Of a stretch of 64,000 nt of DNA, positions 21,486 to 31,856 are shown one piece after another. Below the pieces are notes generated by a model. It worked only from the letters and a program-made list of their open reading frames with translations. It was not told the origin of the DNA and searched no databases. Every line of letters begins with the position of its first letter. Position 1 is the first letter of the stretch. The stretch comes from Plasmodiophora brassicae (taxonomy: Eukaryota > Endomyxa > Phytomyxea > Plasmodiophorida > Plasmodiophoridae): assembly GCA_039704465.1 (NCBI GenBank), contig JASFAU010000001.1, forward strand, positions 682,001 through 746,000, written 5' to 3'. The position numbers were made by a program, and so were the translations under genes.

Positions 21486-22408
21486 ATGTCGACGTCGCCG
21501 ACAGGGAGCCTCATTGAGGGCATCGTCTCACAGTCCCCAAATCGACAAGCGTCCATTCACGATATTCGTCAAGATATCGCCGAGTTAGCCAGCATGTATG
21601 CTCTTCTTCGGGCGCATTTCCGTTTGGGGGTTCTTACATGACTGTTGAGCAGAGATGTCGATGCCGATGTGATTCGTCGAGTTGCGAACAAGTCGCCACG
21701 GTTAAGCATCACGGACGATGTTGTCGAAGCCATACCTCCAACAAATCGAATTGTTGACCTCGTCGTTGATGGCGAACTTAGTTCGACGTGTGTCGGGCTT
21801 CGTGCGGGTGCCGATGACGATTACAAAGTCGAAATCGACTATCACACAGCCATTCTGCGAAAAAACGCCAAGCTCGCAGCCATGTGGCACCAGGTCGAGA
21901 AGTACAAGTGGCAAGCAGCGATTAACGATCGCGATTTAATGATCAATGATCGCGATCTGTTGATCAATGATCTTAAACAGCAGTTGGCCGTTATCGACGC
22001 TCGTCGTGTCCTGGATTGCTTTCGCGACAAGATTACTGCCAAGCACGCATCAAAGTGTCCTGATGGTTGGCAGATCATTAAGAAACTTGCTTTCGCGGAT
22101 TTCCTTGGTTAGTCTTGTTATTGTCCATGTATCCTTATTACCATATCGATTTTAAATGCAAATTAGACCATTTCGCAAAATGCCCACATCTTCCGGGCAA
22201 AGATCTACTCAACGGGGTAGATCCCGAACACTTGAAAGATACGTGGACGCAAGCGTCAAAGAAATACGCGCCTGGCATTCGGACGGGCACGAAGCTCTAC
22301 CTTCCAGATTTAAATTTGGGTGCGACGCGTATTGACGCGGACTACCCATTCTCGTTCTTGAAACACTTTCTTGATCAACATCTCGTTGATTACGAGATTG
22401 TCTCATAG
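21486..22408 (+). CDS. Orphan coiled-coil protein, AT-richer than neighbours
   Basis: Exons 21486-21595, 21653-22107 and 22167-22408 (268 aa), with typical 57- and 59-bp introns, keep frame across both junctions. The N-terminal helix is ASIHDIRQDIAELAS. The middle has a charged coiled coil with a tandem motif, INDRDLMINDRDLLINDL. The C-terminal third (CPDGWQIIKKLAFADFLDHF, then DTWTQASKKYAPGIRTGT) looks globular. Codon use is visibly AT-richer than the flanking genes. I recognise no family. Normal introns argue that it is a resident nuclear gene, not a recent bacterial arrival. Confidence 0.6.
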
Positions 22409-22499
22409 TCCGCGGTCAAATTAAAAATACTGTAATGTCTCTTGATCGCCCGTCTTGTGGCCAACCTATGTAAGCTTTGCTGGCAATCGAACGCATGGA

Positions 22500-22645
22500 G
22501 CTGTGGGTTTATTTGGGTTTCGCGCTGTTCACGCAGGCGGCGCCCCGGTCTCGGGTCCGAGGACAGTAGGGGCAGGTTGCAGCACGCAAGCTTTCCCCGG
22601 CCTGGCAGTGCCGGCCTACCACCTCTGATGGTGTTGTAGGGTTAC
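22500..22645. repeat. Dispersed repeat A, copy 1
   Basis: Resembles 29950-30095. Shared blocks include tttcgcgct, cgcaggc, the self-complementary ctcgg(g/a)tccgagga, ctttccccg and cctggcag followed by gccgg. Similarity extends over roughly 130 bp with substitutions. The conserved short palindrome suggests a structured RNA or a short transposable element; I cannot tell which. Confidence 0.5.
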
Positions 22646-22740
22646 GTTGACCAGAGACCGTATCGAGTTCATAGAGAAGCCGATGGAGGTGACCGTCAAA
22701 GTGCTGGTCTGGTCGGTGAACAAGGTACTTGTGTGTTCAA

Positions 22741-23160
22741 ATGCTGGTCAACATGACAGGCGACGCCAAGTTCCCGTCAATCTGGATGTGCATGCAGTTA
22801 CAGCAACCGGTTTACAGGATCCAATCCCGGCGCTGGCTGATTGCAAGGCGCACTACGCACCCCGCAATGTGCGCGGGTGTCAGTTCAAAGCCGGAATTTT
22901 GTGCCGATTGTCGTCGTGGGGACGTCGATCTGGTCCTGGAGGAGACGTCGTCAGCCGATCATGAGGCCATGGGAGACTACTTCTTACAGGAATGGGCGAG
23001 GCGCGCCGAGGGTGTCGACTCAAAGTCGCCCGACATGAGTGACGTCGATGGCAACTATTTTCTTCGGGAATGGTTGGAGTCCAGCGATGACGATGACGGC
23101 GAGGCGTATCCGCCGAGCGATGATGACGTAAACGAGTATTCAGCGCGTATATGCGGCTGA
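22741..23160 (+). CDS. Hypothetical acidic protein with a repeated YFL.EW motif
   Basis: A 139-aa frame from ATG 22741 (22753 is an alternative). The C-terminal half is acidic and contains two related units, MGDYFLQEWARRAE and DGNYFLREWLESSD, followed by DDDDGEAYPPSDDD. The first half has several Cys (CAGVSSKPEFCADC). The last codons run into the left arm of the inverted repeat at 23143. An upstream exon is possible because the region before 22741 is also partly open. No known family recognised; it could be a decayed gene. Confidence 0.35.
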   Translation: MLVNMTGDAKFPSIWMCMQLQQPVYRIQSRRWLIARRTTHPAMCAGVSSKPEFCADCRRGDVDLVLEETSSADHEAMGDYFLQEWARRAEGVDSKSPDMSDVDGNYFLREWLESSDDDDGEAYPPSDDDVNEYSARICG

Positions 23161-23605
23161 TTCGAGGACGCATCAAATTGCGGAAGACGCTGACGAATTT
23201 GCAGGAAGGTTCGCATTTGCCTATGCGATGCATGCTCGAAGCCTCTCACGAGGCTCAAATATCGATGACGCCAGGAATGCGTTCAAACGATCCGCTTCTG
23301 TTTGGAAATGTCTCTTCTATGCATGATTCCGAAAATGGTGGCCCATTATCGCCAGCAATATCTCTGCGAGGGTCATTCAGCACGTACACGCTATCTCCTC
23401 TTGAGCGCTGCTGGTTGCGCGTACATATTATGACAATGCGGCAATGTGCGGCTGTTGGTTCGCATTCCTGGCGCCATCGATATGTGAGCCTCGTGAGAGG
23501 CTTCGAGCATGCATCGCATAGGCAAATGCGAACCTTCCTGCAAATTCGTCAGCGTCTTCCGCAATTTGATGCGTTCTCGAATCAGCCGCATGCATATACG
23601 CACTG
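23143..23605. repeat. Long inverted repeat 1
   Basis: About 140 bp at 23143-23283 recur as reverse complement at 23457-23605 with only a few differences, around a centre of about 175 bp. Both arms show, in opposite senses, the stretch encoding LRKTLTNLQEGSHLP. Transcription through it would give a long hairpin. The left arm overlaps the end of the frame at 22741-23160. Confidence 0.8.
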
Positions 23606-24418
23606 AATTTGGTAACGTTCGCCTACCGGAAACGCTTCGCTATACTTCGCGAGCTTCAATAATTGGTATGCTTGTCTTCTGCTGTAGTCTTTTGTTCTGA
23701 TGTTGTGTTGTCAAGGCCAATGCATTTTTCGCAACAAGGCCATCGATGCTTCCTATATGCAAAGTCGTGCAATGCAGCGGGATACGTCGTGGCCGCCGAC
23801 GCGGAATGCGCACACTGCGTCTGGGACTGGGAGCATTGGCTGTGCCGTGATGGGTCGACCGGAACTGCGTCGCATTGGCTGTTGCCTTGAGCCCTTGACG
23901 GGTCGACCGGATGAACTGACGCTCGGACCCGCCAACCGCGTCTTTGGCGCTCTTTTGAAGACTGGACGCGAGCCTGATTCGGGGCACAATGGTTAAATGT
24001 ACCTGTCACACTTACGGGGCGCATTCCCGGCTCAGTACGAATTACGGGCAAACGGTCTCTTGTCCGCCGATGTCACGGCAAGCCCGACTCCGACCTCAAG
24101 GACCTCGAACTCTCCGCGACAAACGCGGACGACGGATGTCCATTCGGAATGTTGTTCCAAGGCCCTCAATGGCCCACCCCGCTCGTCGGGGTCCGAGACG
24201 AGTGGTTCCAGTTCGGATGTCCAGCACTCCACGCACAAGTCGGTCGCCGGGTTTAGCGCGGCACGGGAAGCTCTCCGCGTCTTGTAGCGGTCTCACGTCA
24301 TGGGCGCCAACCATTCACACGTGCTGGTTCTGGTTGACAGATTCAACCCGGACGGCACCTGCGCCAACCCAACGCATGTGAGATGCATCTACTGCCCGCT
24401 GTACGCCGCACTCGGGCA

Positions 24419-24534
24419 GCCCCTGATCCCGCCATCGTGCCCGACGCCTGGCCCGCCCCTGATCCCGCCATCGTGCCCGACGCCTGGCCCGCCCCTGATC
24501 CCGCCATTCTGCCCGACGCCCGTCCCGCCCGCCC
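24419..24534 (+). repeat. 36-bp tandem repeat, three copies
   Basis: Unit begins ctgatcccgccatcgtgccc and is 36 bp long; the third copy has diverged. All three plus-strand frames stay open through it, so an ORF at 24300-24548 (with PLIPPSCPTPGP units) is not by itself evidence of a gene. Confidence 0.8.
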
Positions 24535-24799
24535 GTACGTCGTCTTGACACCGTTTTCACACAATTTTCACCTTGTCTTTCACTGGGCGTTCGTCATGCA
24601 CAACACACAAACGTTGATCCTATTAACATCCGTTTGGAAGTTAGAGGCCGAGGACGTTCGAGTCGGCATGGCGGGACCGAATCCAGACCAAGTGATGGGG
24701 CGCGGTCTTTACGAGGCAATGGTGGGGATCTCGTCGTCCTCCTACATAGCTGGAGCAGTTTCCTCACACTCTTTATTTTCAGGACGTTATTTGCCAGAC

Positions 24800-25403
24800 A
24801 GCGTCGCAGATCCACATCAACCCGGCCATGCGCTCCCTGCAACGCTTGACGATGACGTTCATTCCATTCAGGACGTGGTTGTCCAAGCTGGTCGTCGTCC
24901 TGGCCACAATCGCGGTTTACGTCACCGCGTTCATTCGGTGATTCATCCACACTGAGAACATACCATGCGACTACCTATGAGATTCCAATGACTACATTGG
25001 CGACGACGACGACGCGCAACCTCATAGCGTCGTTCAGAGGGAACGAGACAGCCAGTCGACGATCGCCATGACCAACGCCGAAGGAATGTCCAAACTGACG
25101 CGTCCTGTGGACATCAAGGTTTATCACCTGAAAATGAGAATCGCGAGCGGTATCGTGGCAATGTTCTGGTGTGCAGGCGCACAGCGCGTCGTCGTCGTCG
25201 CCAATTCAGTCATTGGAATCTCATTGGAAGGTCGCATGCTATGTTTTTAGTGTGGATGATCAATCACCGTATGAACGCGTAAACCGCGATTGTGACCAGG
25301 AAGACGATCACCTTGGACAACCACGTCCTGAATGGGATGAACGTCATCGTCAAGCGTTGCAGGGAGCGCATGGCCGGGTTGATGTGGATCTGGGTTGCGG
25401 ATG
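24800..25403. repeat. Long inverted repeat 2
   Basis: About 215 bp at 24800-25018 recur as reverse complement at 25182-25403, with scattered substitutions and small indels, around a centre of about 165 bp. The most conserved section includes tggacaaccacgtcctgaat and gcgttgcagggagcgcatgg. One frame in both arms keeps LDNHVLNGMNVIVKRCRER, which may be a remnant coding segment. Confidence 0.8.
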
Positions 25404-25934
25404 GCTCATTCATCAGTGCCTACGCGATGCGCGAACGTTCCCATGACCAAGTCGTGCGTCCGCTGCGACAGCACGGTCCGCTGTGCGGGCTGTTGCACGA
25501 CGCTCCTAATGCTGGCGTGCAATGCGCCGGACGCCGGTGCCGCCTACAGCGGCACATGCAGCGGCAGTCCACGTGTGGCGGGTATGGCGGCCGCCTGGCC
25601 TAGTTCATGTCGATCGCACTCCACCCGGAGATAACGTCGTCAATCCTCGACGGCGGCGAACAGGTCTTACGTCCAGCGGGACGCTTGCCAGTCCACAGGA
25701 GCAGGTCACGTTCGCCGCTCGATCTGTCGCCCGGCAGCCGAGCGACAATGTTGGGCCGCGACGACGCCGCAGCTGGGCGACGCGTTGGGAAGCTCGATGT
25801 CGAGCAAATCTGTCCCGACATTGGCCAGAGAAGCGCCCGTCCGCCGACAGTAGCTTGGTCTCGGCACGGAGCTGATCACTAGGTATAACGGGCGTTCCCA
25901 GCTGGTCGCCAGCAAGTCGTCCGCCGCGAGCGTC

Positions 25935-26490
25935 GCCCGTTCCAGTGCCGGGCGTAACGCGCAACAAGACCGTCCATCAGAGCAGCGCCGGGTCCCCAGG
26001 CCGACGGTCCAGGTCCCCGCCTGCGTTCGTCGGGACACCTCCTGGCGCCCTGATCGAACGCAATGGCGTTTCCATAAGATGCAACTGGGACGGGATCGTC
26101 GCACGGTTCGGGGACCCGAGCCGGTCCCGGCGCCACGTCACCGCTACGCGTCGTCCGACGATCCGCACGAGCGCATACAGGAGTACCGACGTGCTTTCGA
26201 GCGCATGCGGGAAACTGTCGAGTTCCTCCTGTTCGAGTACTACATCGAGCAGGAGGTTCGTGAGCTGCAGCGGATCGTCGCGGCCGTCGACCGCCTGCCG
26301 GAGCCGACCCCGTCCTACGTGGCGTCAGCGCCCGCCTGCTGTCCAACAAACGCCAGAGGTGCATTGCCTTGTCAAGACAGCAGGCGTCGTCGTCCGGATC
26401 CGTCGTCGTCGGTACGGGCAGCCTGAGGCGCTCGGCATGATCGGGGCGGGGCCGATCCGCGTCGATTCGTACGTGCCAGAGGTGGTCTAG
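25935..26490 (+). pseudogene. Frameshifted copy of the DDPHER orphan family
   Basis: Matches the intact frame at 31060-31770 from about its residue 50 onward (DDPHER, RRAFERMRETVEFLLFEYYI). It lacks two bases after the codons for PTPSY, so the downstream part continues in another frame (ending RVDSYVPEVV). The same two-base loss is present in the reversed copy at 26800-27170, so the two share a broken ancestor. Confidence 0.65.
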
Positions 26491-27168
26491 GCCGCGCTGC
26501 GTCGCGACCCCCGGTAAGCCCAGCGGCCTCGTGCAATCGTCATCTGGGGCCATCCGCTGTTTCGCCCCCTTGTTGGCCAGGTTCCGTTGGCGCCCGAGGT
26601 CGAGGTCGGGACCCGGGTCGCTCTCCTCGCCGCCAGACGCCTTGCGCCGGTCAGCGAGGGCGTCGTTGAACGGCAAGACGGGGGTGCCATCCCTCCGCCC
26701 TTCGTCGCCAGACGCCCCGTTACAGCGCTGTACCTCAGGCATTGCAGGCGTCAATGAACGGCAGGGGATGGCCCCAGATGACGATTGCACGAGGCCGCTG
26801 GGCTTACCGGGGGTCATGACGCTGTTCGGCCTAGACCACCTCTGGCACGTACGAATCGACGCGGACCGGCCCCGCCCCGATCATGCCGAGCGCCTCAGGC
26901 TGCCCGTACCGACGACGACGGATCCGGACGACGACGCCTGCTGTCTTGACAAGGCAATGCACCTCTGGCGTTTGTTGGACAGCAGGCGGGCGCTGACGCC
27001 ACGTAGGACGGGGTCGGCTCCGGCAGGCGGTCGACGACCGCGACGATCCGCCGTAGCTCACGAACCTCCTGCTCGATGTAGTACTCGAACAGGAGGAACT
27101 CGACAGTTTCCCGCATGCGCTCGAAAGCGCGTCGGTACTCCTGTACGCGCTCGTGCGGATCGTCCGGA
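26153..27168. repeat. Long inverted repeat 3
   Basis: About 400 bp at 26153-26560 recur as reverse complement at 26763-27168, with a centre of about 200 bp that holds dispersed repeat B copy 1. Each arm carries the C-terminal part of the DDPHER orphan family with the same frameshift. Confidence 0.8.
26595..26763. repeat. Dispersed repeat B, copy 1
   Basis: Begins gaggtcgggacccgg and contains cgccagacgccttgcgccgg and two internal copies of gtcgttgaacggcaagacgg-like sequence (the second as gtcaatgaacggcagggg). Four other copies lie downstream. Confidence 0.7.
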
Positions 27169-27360
27169 TGATGATGTCGTGGGGCTGACGTTGGCGTGAC
27201 GATGGCGTACAAGTCGGCGGCGAGGCTCGAATAGGTTCGAAAGTTGATCCGTGTAGGGACGATGAAGCTGGATGGCGACGCCTCGAGCACGGCAACCCGC
27301 CTCTGACCACTATGTTCCGCAGCAGGCACCGATCTGTCGAGTCGACAACCCGTACGCACC
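26800..27360 (-). pseudogene. Second frameshifted copy of the DDPHER orphan family
   Basis: Reversed copy inside inverted repeat 3. Residues from DDPHER through EQEVRELRRIV match the family, then the same two-base deletion breaks the frame after PTPSY. Upstream of DDPHER the sequence differs from the other copies (INFRTYSSLAADLYAIV). Confidence 0.6.
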
Positions 27361-27712
27361 TGCGCCGCTCACGCCCGGGCCCGGGCCGGGGGCGTCGTGG
27401 TTGCGGGGGCGGGGCGGGGCGATCCCGGCAACGACCCGACCGCCGGGGGCTCCCAACAACCCCCGACAACCCCCGACCACCCCCCATCACGCCCAAAACG
27501 AAAGTGATCTCCCGCCGGCGCGATTCGCACGTGTGATGCATCTCAGGGGGGCGCCAGGAAATACCGCAATCCGCACTATCGTCTGCAGAAGAAAGTGGAG
27601 GCAGCACACGGCTATATTCGATATCCAGCATGGCGCTGCCCGGGTCCACTGTCTCGTCGCAGGAGCCTGATCACCTGTCGTATATATACAACATGTCCCG
27701 TCAATTCGAATC

Positions 27713-27965
27713 ATGTCAGAACTGCGCCTGCCGCCATATGAGCACAGCAGTACTACCGTACCACAGTACAGTCTCCCTCATCTGCCACGCGAATCCACGC
27801 GGCAGAGTCTCTGTGCCTGCCTGTCTGCCTGCCTGGCCAGTGCCTGGGCAGTGTCTGACGCGGATCGCAACGATACGCCCTGCGACTGCCTGCAACTGCT
27901 CTGGCTGGGAGAGCATATCTCGGGCACCCCGCGTGGATTCTTTCGCCACACTCAATTCGGAGAGT
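27713..27965. repeat. Dispersed repeat C, copy 1
   Basis: Resembles 30825-31045: shared cctgccgccatatg, ctccctcatctgccacgcg, cgactgcctgcaactg and caccccgcgtgga blocks. In the minus sense both copies keep STRGARD.L.QP.QLQAVA, so it may derive from a coding sequence. Confidence 0.65.
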
Positions 27966-28400
27966 CGGGGTCGTCGACGAAGACACGTATGCCCGCTATG
28001 CCAGCGTCCAGTACTCGCGTCCCCGCCCGCCGGGAAGACCCGCCGAACCAGGTGAGGCGGGCGTCCTCGGCGAACATGCCGCCACGACGACGCGCGTTGA
28101 AATCCGCCAAACCCGCTTGCCCCGTCGCCCAGGCCACCCGATCGCCGACAACCTCGACCAGGGCCCGCAACGTGACGTTCGCGCCGGGTCCCGACCAGGT
28201 CACACGTACGTTCCTGGGCATCCTGGCGCCCTCGCTGTTGCACCTGTTATACGCGTGTCTGACTGCCGCGCCTGCAGGGTTCCGCTCTGGTGATCCCCCG
28301 AACCAGGTGGTGGGGCGCGCGGCCGTCCCGAACATGCAACCCCGATCGTCCGCATTGAAGTCTGCCAAGCGCTCGTTGCCGACATTTCACCTGCCGCGGT
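27965..28400. repeat. Internal duplication of about 100 bp
   Basis: 28035-28135 and 28280-28385 are related (cgccgaaccaggtg / ccccgaaccaggtg; aacatgc; gttgaaatccgccaa / attgaagtctgccaa). In the minus sense both encode LADFNA..RG.MF and a TWFGG motif, and a 138-codon minus frame (27952-28368) spans both. Whether that frame is a gene is unclear. Confidence 0.5.
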
Positions 28401-28730
28401 CAGTCGCACGCGGCTCTTATAATTCGTCCAGTGCAGGTGGGAACTGATGTCCTAATTGCAGAGCTCAACCTGGGGCGGCCAAGGATGCCAAACGAGCACG
28501 AATTCGGGCACGCCGCGTAGAGAAGGTGCTCGAAACATTCTGGTGGCGTATTCCTGGCACTATCGTGGCTGACAAAGTCGTATGTGCACAGGAGATCCGC
28601 GCTGAGGGCGGTGAAGGCGGCACCGCTGGTCGACGGATCAAGTCGGCCGCCCCGAGTGGCGCGCGGCGAGTGACGCAGCTGGAAAGTTCCAGCCGCGTCA
28701 CTCGCCGCTGGCGCCTGTAGGCGCCACGGG

Positions 28731-28925
28731 CGAGGTTGGGACCCGGGTCGCTCTCCTCGTCGCCAGACGCCTGCGCCGGTCAGCGGGGGAGCGTCGTTGA
28801 ACGGCAAGACGGGGGGTGCCATCCCCCCGCTCTTCGTCGCCAGACGCCCCGACCAGGCATTGCAGGCGTCGTTGAACGGCAGGAAGCGACCGGGTCCCGC
28901 ACCTCGTCGATCGTCTAGTCGCACA
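28731..28925. repeat. Dispersed repeat B, copy 2
   Basis: Same order as copy 1: gaggttgggacccgggtcgc, the cgccagacgcc block twice, and two gtcgttgaacggcaag/agg blocks, ending near cgatcgtctag. Confidence 0.7.
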
Positions 28926-29049
28926 CTGTCAGGGTGCGTCCTCCCGTGCTCGTGCCCTGACGTCAATCGTCGTACCTTCGCCACAACCGCCCTACTCGCT
29001 GACCGCTCAATCCATCGATTTACACGGCACAATACACATTAGCGGATCA

Positions 29050-29940
29050 TGAGACTTGTGGAAAGCAGCACCTCTTCCAATTTGGTGGTTGGTGATGAGC
29101 ACCCGTTTCGTGCCACAATGCGATTCGCGGTGACGAGCAGGTGCCAGCCAACGTCACGATGTGATTCGCGGTGACGAGCAGGTAGGTCCAGGTCAACGTG
29201 GCACATGACAGAATCTTGGCGACGTCGGCGCCATCGGATCCGGACACGCCCTTGAATGCCTAGCTAAAAGCGATAGCGTTGTCGCCCGCGACCGACTTGG
29301 CACGTAAAGAGAGTCATTTGTTATGCGCCGTCTGCAGGGGCACGCTGAATCCTGCTTGTGTCGCCGCCCGTGCGACCGAAACAGTCACCTCGAGATTGTC
29401 GACCCGTCCGCTCCAAGGTCATCCTTATTATCCGGGCGACCACCGCCAGATCTGCTCCCTGTCCTCGATGGAAAGGCTAGCGGCTGTCGCCTGCCTCTGA
29501 TCCAGTTGGCAGCGTGGCCCGTTAATCGACTGATACTACACACTACGCCGCAGCGACCGTGTGCTGATGGTTACGTTCATACAACACCGAATGTGCCGTA
29601 TCTCATTCCGAATTGCGAAGCCAAATGGTGTTTGGCCTGTCCAGTACTCGGGAGGGGGACCACCGGGGAACCGCATGGTGATGTAACCCTTTTTTTGTTG
29701 GGTGGTCCAGCATCCGGTGCATCGGCCAGCATCCGGTGCACCGGCCGAGTCCCCAGCTGCGCATCTAGATGCACCAACCGGAATAATTGGAGATGTCCTG
29801 ACGATACGTTCTTGAATACCGGTCGCAATACGTTGGCCACAGAATGCTCACGTTGACCGGAGGGCAGATGCCGTTGCTGAATAGATGAGGTGCGCCAGCT
29901 GATGTTTGCTCTGCGGTGAACTTTGGTTCGAATGGGCGGA
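29050..29940. other. No confident gene; small direct repeats
   Basis: Contains a 21-bp direct repeat (gattcgcggtgacgagcagg) at about 29122 and 29162, and cagcatccggtgca twice near 29709-29745. Several 80-180 codon frames exist on both strands without family motifs. Confidence 0.4.
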
Positions 29941-29944
29941 TAAG

Positions 29945-30100
29945 TTAAGTTAAGTTCAGTTCATTTGTGTTTCGCGCTTTTAACGCAGGCACCTCGTTCT
30001 CGGATCCGAGGACCGTAGGGAAGTTCGCTGAACGCTCACTTTCCCCGACCTGGCAGAGCCGGTCTGTCACCTCTGTGCTGGGGTCTTGCAGGGGAATGGA
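29945..30100. repeat. Dispersed repeat A, copy 2
   Basis: Partner of 22500-22645, sharing the ctcggatccgagga palindrome and the ctttccccg and cctggcag blocks. It is immediately preceded by short ttaag-type tandem units at about 29942-29960. Confidence 0.5.
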
Positions 30101-30825
30101 CGAATGATGTGACGAGTAGCTCGTCAGACGTGTTTCCGTGACAGCACTTCTCATGACGACGACGTCAGGCAACCACGTATCTACGTACCCGCGAAGGTCC
30201 GCCCTCGACCTCACGTCGGCGCTGCCTTGCTTTATGTCCGGCCTGAGCGGTCTCGCAGAACTCGAGTCAAGCGGATACTGGTGGATGGCAGGATGGGCGA
30301 GGGCACTGTCACGTAAATCCACGTGGCCGGCAAGGAAACAAAAAGTTGGCAGCAAGTTTGCTGTCAGCCCACGGCGCTTCCACTTGGATCCCCGTGGCAG
30401 CAGCAGCCTCGCTCTTCTTCGCAACCGGACGGGGGTGTCGGCGCCCTTGGCGAATGGAGTCTCATATCTGACGATGCCGACGAGCTCCTGCGAGGGCCTC
30501 GAGTCGGCGAGAACGACGATAGGGACGTCTTGGTCCCACTACTGCACTTCTAGCTGCTCCTTGACCAACGCGTCACTAATTGCACGCGCGTCGCGCCTCT
30601 ATCGGCGCCTCCCTCGTGCTTTTCCCGAGATCGTCGGAAGGCTGCCGCAGGGATCGGACGTCGGTGTGCCCTTGATCAGGCAATGGAACTCGTCGGGGAC
30701 GCAATGTCGGAAGAACGTGTCCTCGGCCTGGTCGGTGCCTACCGTCGACGTTGCATCCGTCATTGTGATGACCGGGCACGCTTTGGCGATGATGACGTCT
30801 TCAGTCTGCGCGGATGACTGCCAGC
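30100..30825. other. Long open frame of uncertain status
   Basis: A 303-codon plus frame covers 30138-31049, but its composition (Ser/Arg/Cys-rich) is unnatural and its 3' part is repeat C. On the minus strand 30599-30853 reads more naturally (ACPVITMTDATSTVGTDQAE). Neither is supported by a family, so no gene is called. Confidence 0.35.
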
Positions 30826-31045
30826 CGGATTCCGCCTGCCGCCATATGGGCACAGTTCTCCCTCATCTGCCACGCGTTTCCACGCGCCAGAGTCTGTGCC
30901 TGCCTGCCTGTCACGCGCCTGTCCATTGCCTGGCGCTGACCGCAACGATACGCTCTGCGACTGCCTGCAACTGCCCTGGCTGGCAGAGCGTATCTCGAGC
31001 ACCCCGCGTGGATCCTTTCGCCACAGTGATTCGGGTGTCTTGGGG
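30825..31045. repeat. Dispersed repeat C, copy 2
   Basis: Partner of 27713-27965. It ends only a few bases before the start of the intact orphan frame at 31060. Confidence 0.65.
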
Positions 31046-31059
31046 TTGACGATCTAACG

Positions 31060-31770
31060 ATGCTCGTGTTCGCTCCCCGCCTCCCGTCACGCGCGTCGAG
31101 CTCACGAGCCCGACCGCGTCCCGCCCGCGCCGCCCGCCCCGGCGCCAAGGCCAAGAAGGTTGCACAGCGCGTCAGCCCTCAGGACGGCGGACCCGCCCGA
31201 GCCGCGAGCGCCGCCCGTTCCAGCGCCGGTCGTGACGCCCAACGGGCCGGTCCATCTGAGCAGCGCAGGGTCCCCACGCCGACGGTCCATCTCCCCGCCT
31301 GCGTTCGACGGGACGCCTCCTGGCGCCCTGATCAAACGCAATGGCTGTTCAACAAGATGCAACTGGGACGGGACCGTCGCGCGGTTCGGGGACCCGAGCC
31401 GGTCCCGGCGCCACGTCACCGCTACGCGTCGTCCGACGATCCGCACGAGCGCGTACAGGAGTACCGACGTGCTTTCGAGCGCATGCGGGAAACTGTCGAG
31501 TTCCTCCTGTTCGAGTACTACATCGAGCAGGAGGATCGTGAGCTACGGCGGATCGTCGACGCCGTCGACCGGCTGCCGGAGCCGACGCCGTCCTACACGT
31601 GGCGTCCGCGCCCGCCTGCTGTCCAACAACCGCCCGAGGTGCATCGCCTCGTCAGGACAGCAGGCGTCGTCGTCCGGAGCCGTCGTCGTCGGTACGGGCA
31701 GCCTGAGGCGCTCGGCATGGTCGGGGCGGGGCCGGTCCGCGTCGATTCGTACGTGCCGGAGGCTGTCTAA
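31060..31770 (+). CDS. Orphan protein, intact member of the DDPHER family
   Basis: A 236-aa uninterrupted frame from ATG 31060. The first 100 residues are Arg/Ala/Pro-rich and low complexity. The core is a strongly helical segment, DDPHERVQEYRRAFERMRET then VEFLLFEYYIEQEDRELRRI. A basic C-terminal region (VVVRSRRRRYGQPEALGM) follows, ending RVDSYVPEAV. Two broken copies lie at 26-27 kb. Sequence similarity continues about 80 bp past the stop in copy 1 and then into repeat B, so gene and repeat seem to have been copied together. No known family; a protein of a mobile or satellite-like unit is possible. Confidence 0.45.
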   Translation: MLVFAPRLPSRASSSRARPRPARAARPGAKAKKVAQRVSPQDGGPARAASAARSSAGRDAQRAGPSEQRRVPTPTVHLPACVRRDASWRPDQTQWLFNKMQLGRDRRAVRGPEPVPAPRHRYASSDDPHERVQEYRRAFERMRETVEFLLFEYYIEQEDRELRRIVDAVDRLPEPTPSYTWRPRPPAVQQPPEVHRLVRTAGVVVRSRRRRYGQPEALGMVGAGPVRVDSYVPEAV

Positions 31771-31856
31771 GCCGCGCTGCGTCGCGACCCCCGGTAAGCC
31801 CAGCGACCGCGTGCAATCGTCATCTGGGGTCACCCGCTGATCCTCCCCTTGTTGGT

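Noticed and set aside
24300..24955. Overlapping ORFs with PDPAIVPDAWPA or PLIPPSCPTPGP repeats
   Set aside because: The 36-bp tandem repeat keeps all frames open, so ORF length is not evidence of coding.
25879..26817. 312-codon minus-strand ORF
   Set aside because: Runs antisense through inverted repeat 3 and repeat B; composition follows the GC-rich repeats, not a protein family.
30138..31049. 303-codon plus-strand ORF
   Set aside because: Ser/Cys/Arg-rich, overlaps repeat C and lacks any motif; kept only as an uncertain region.
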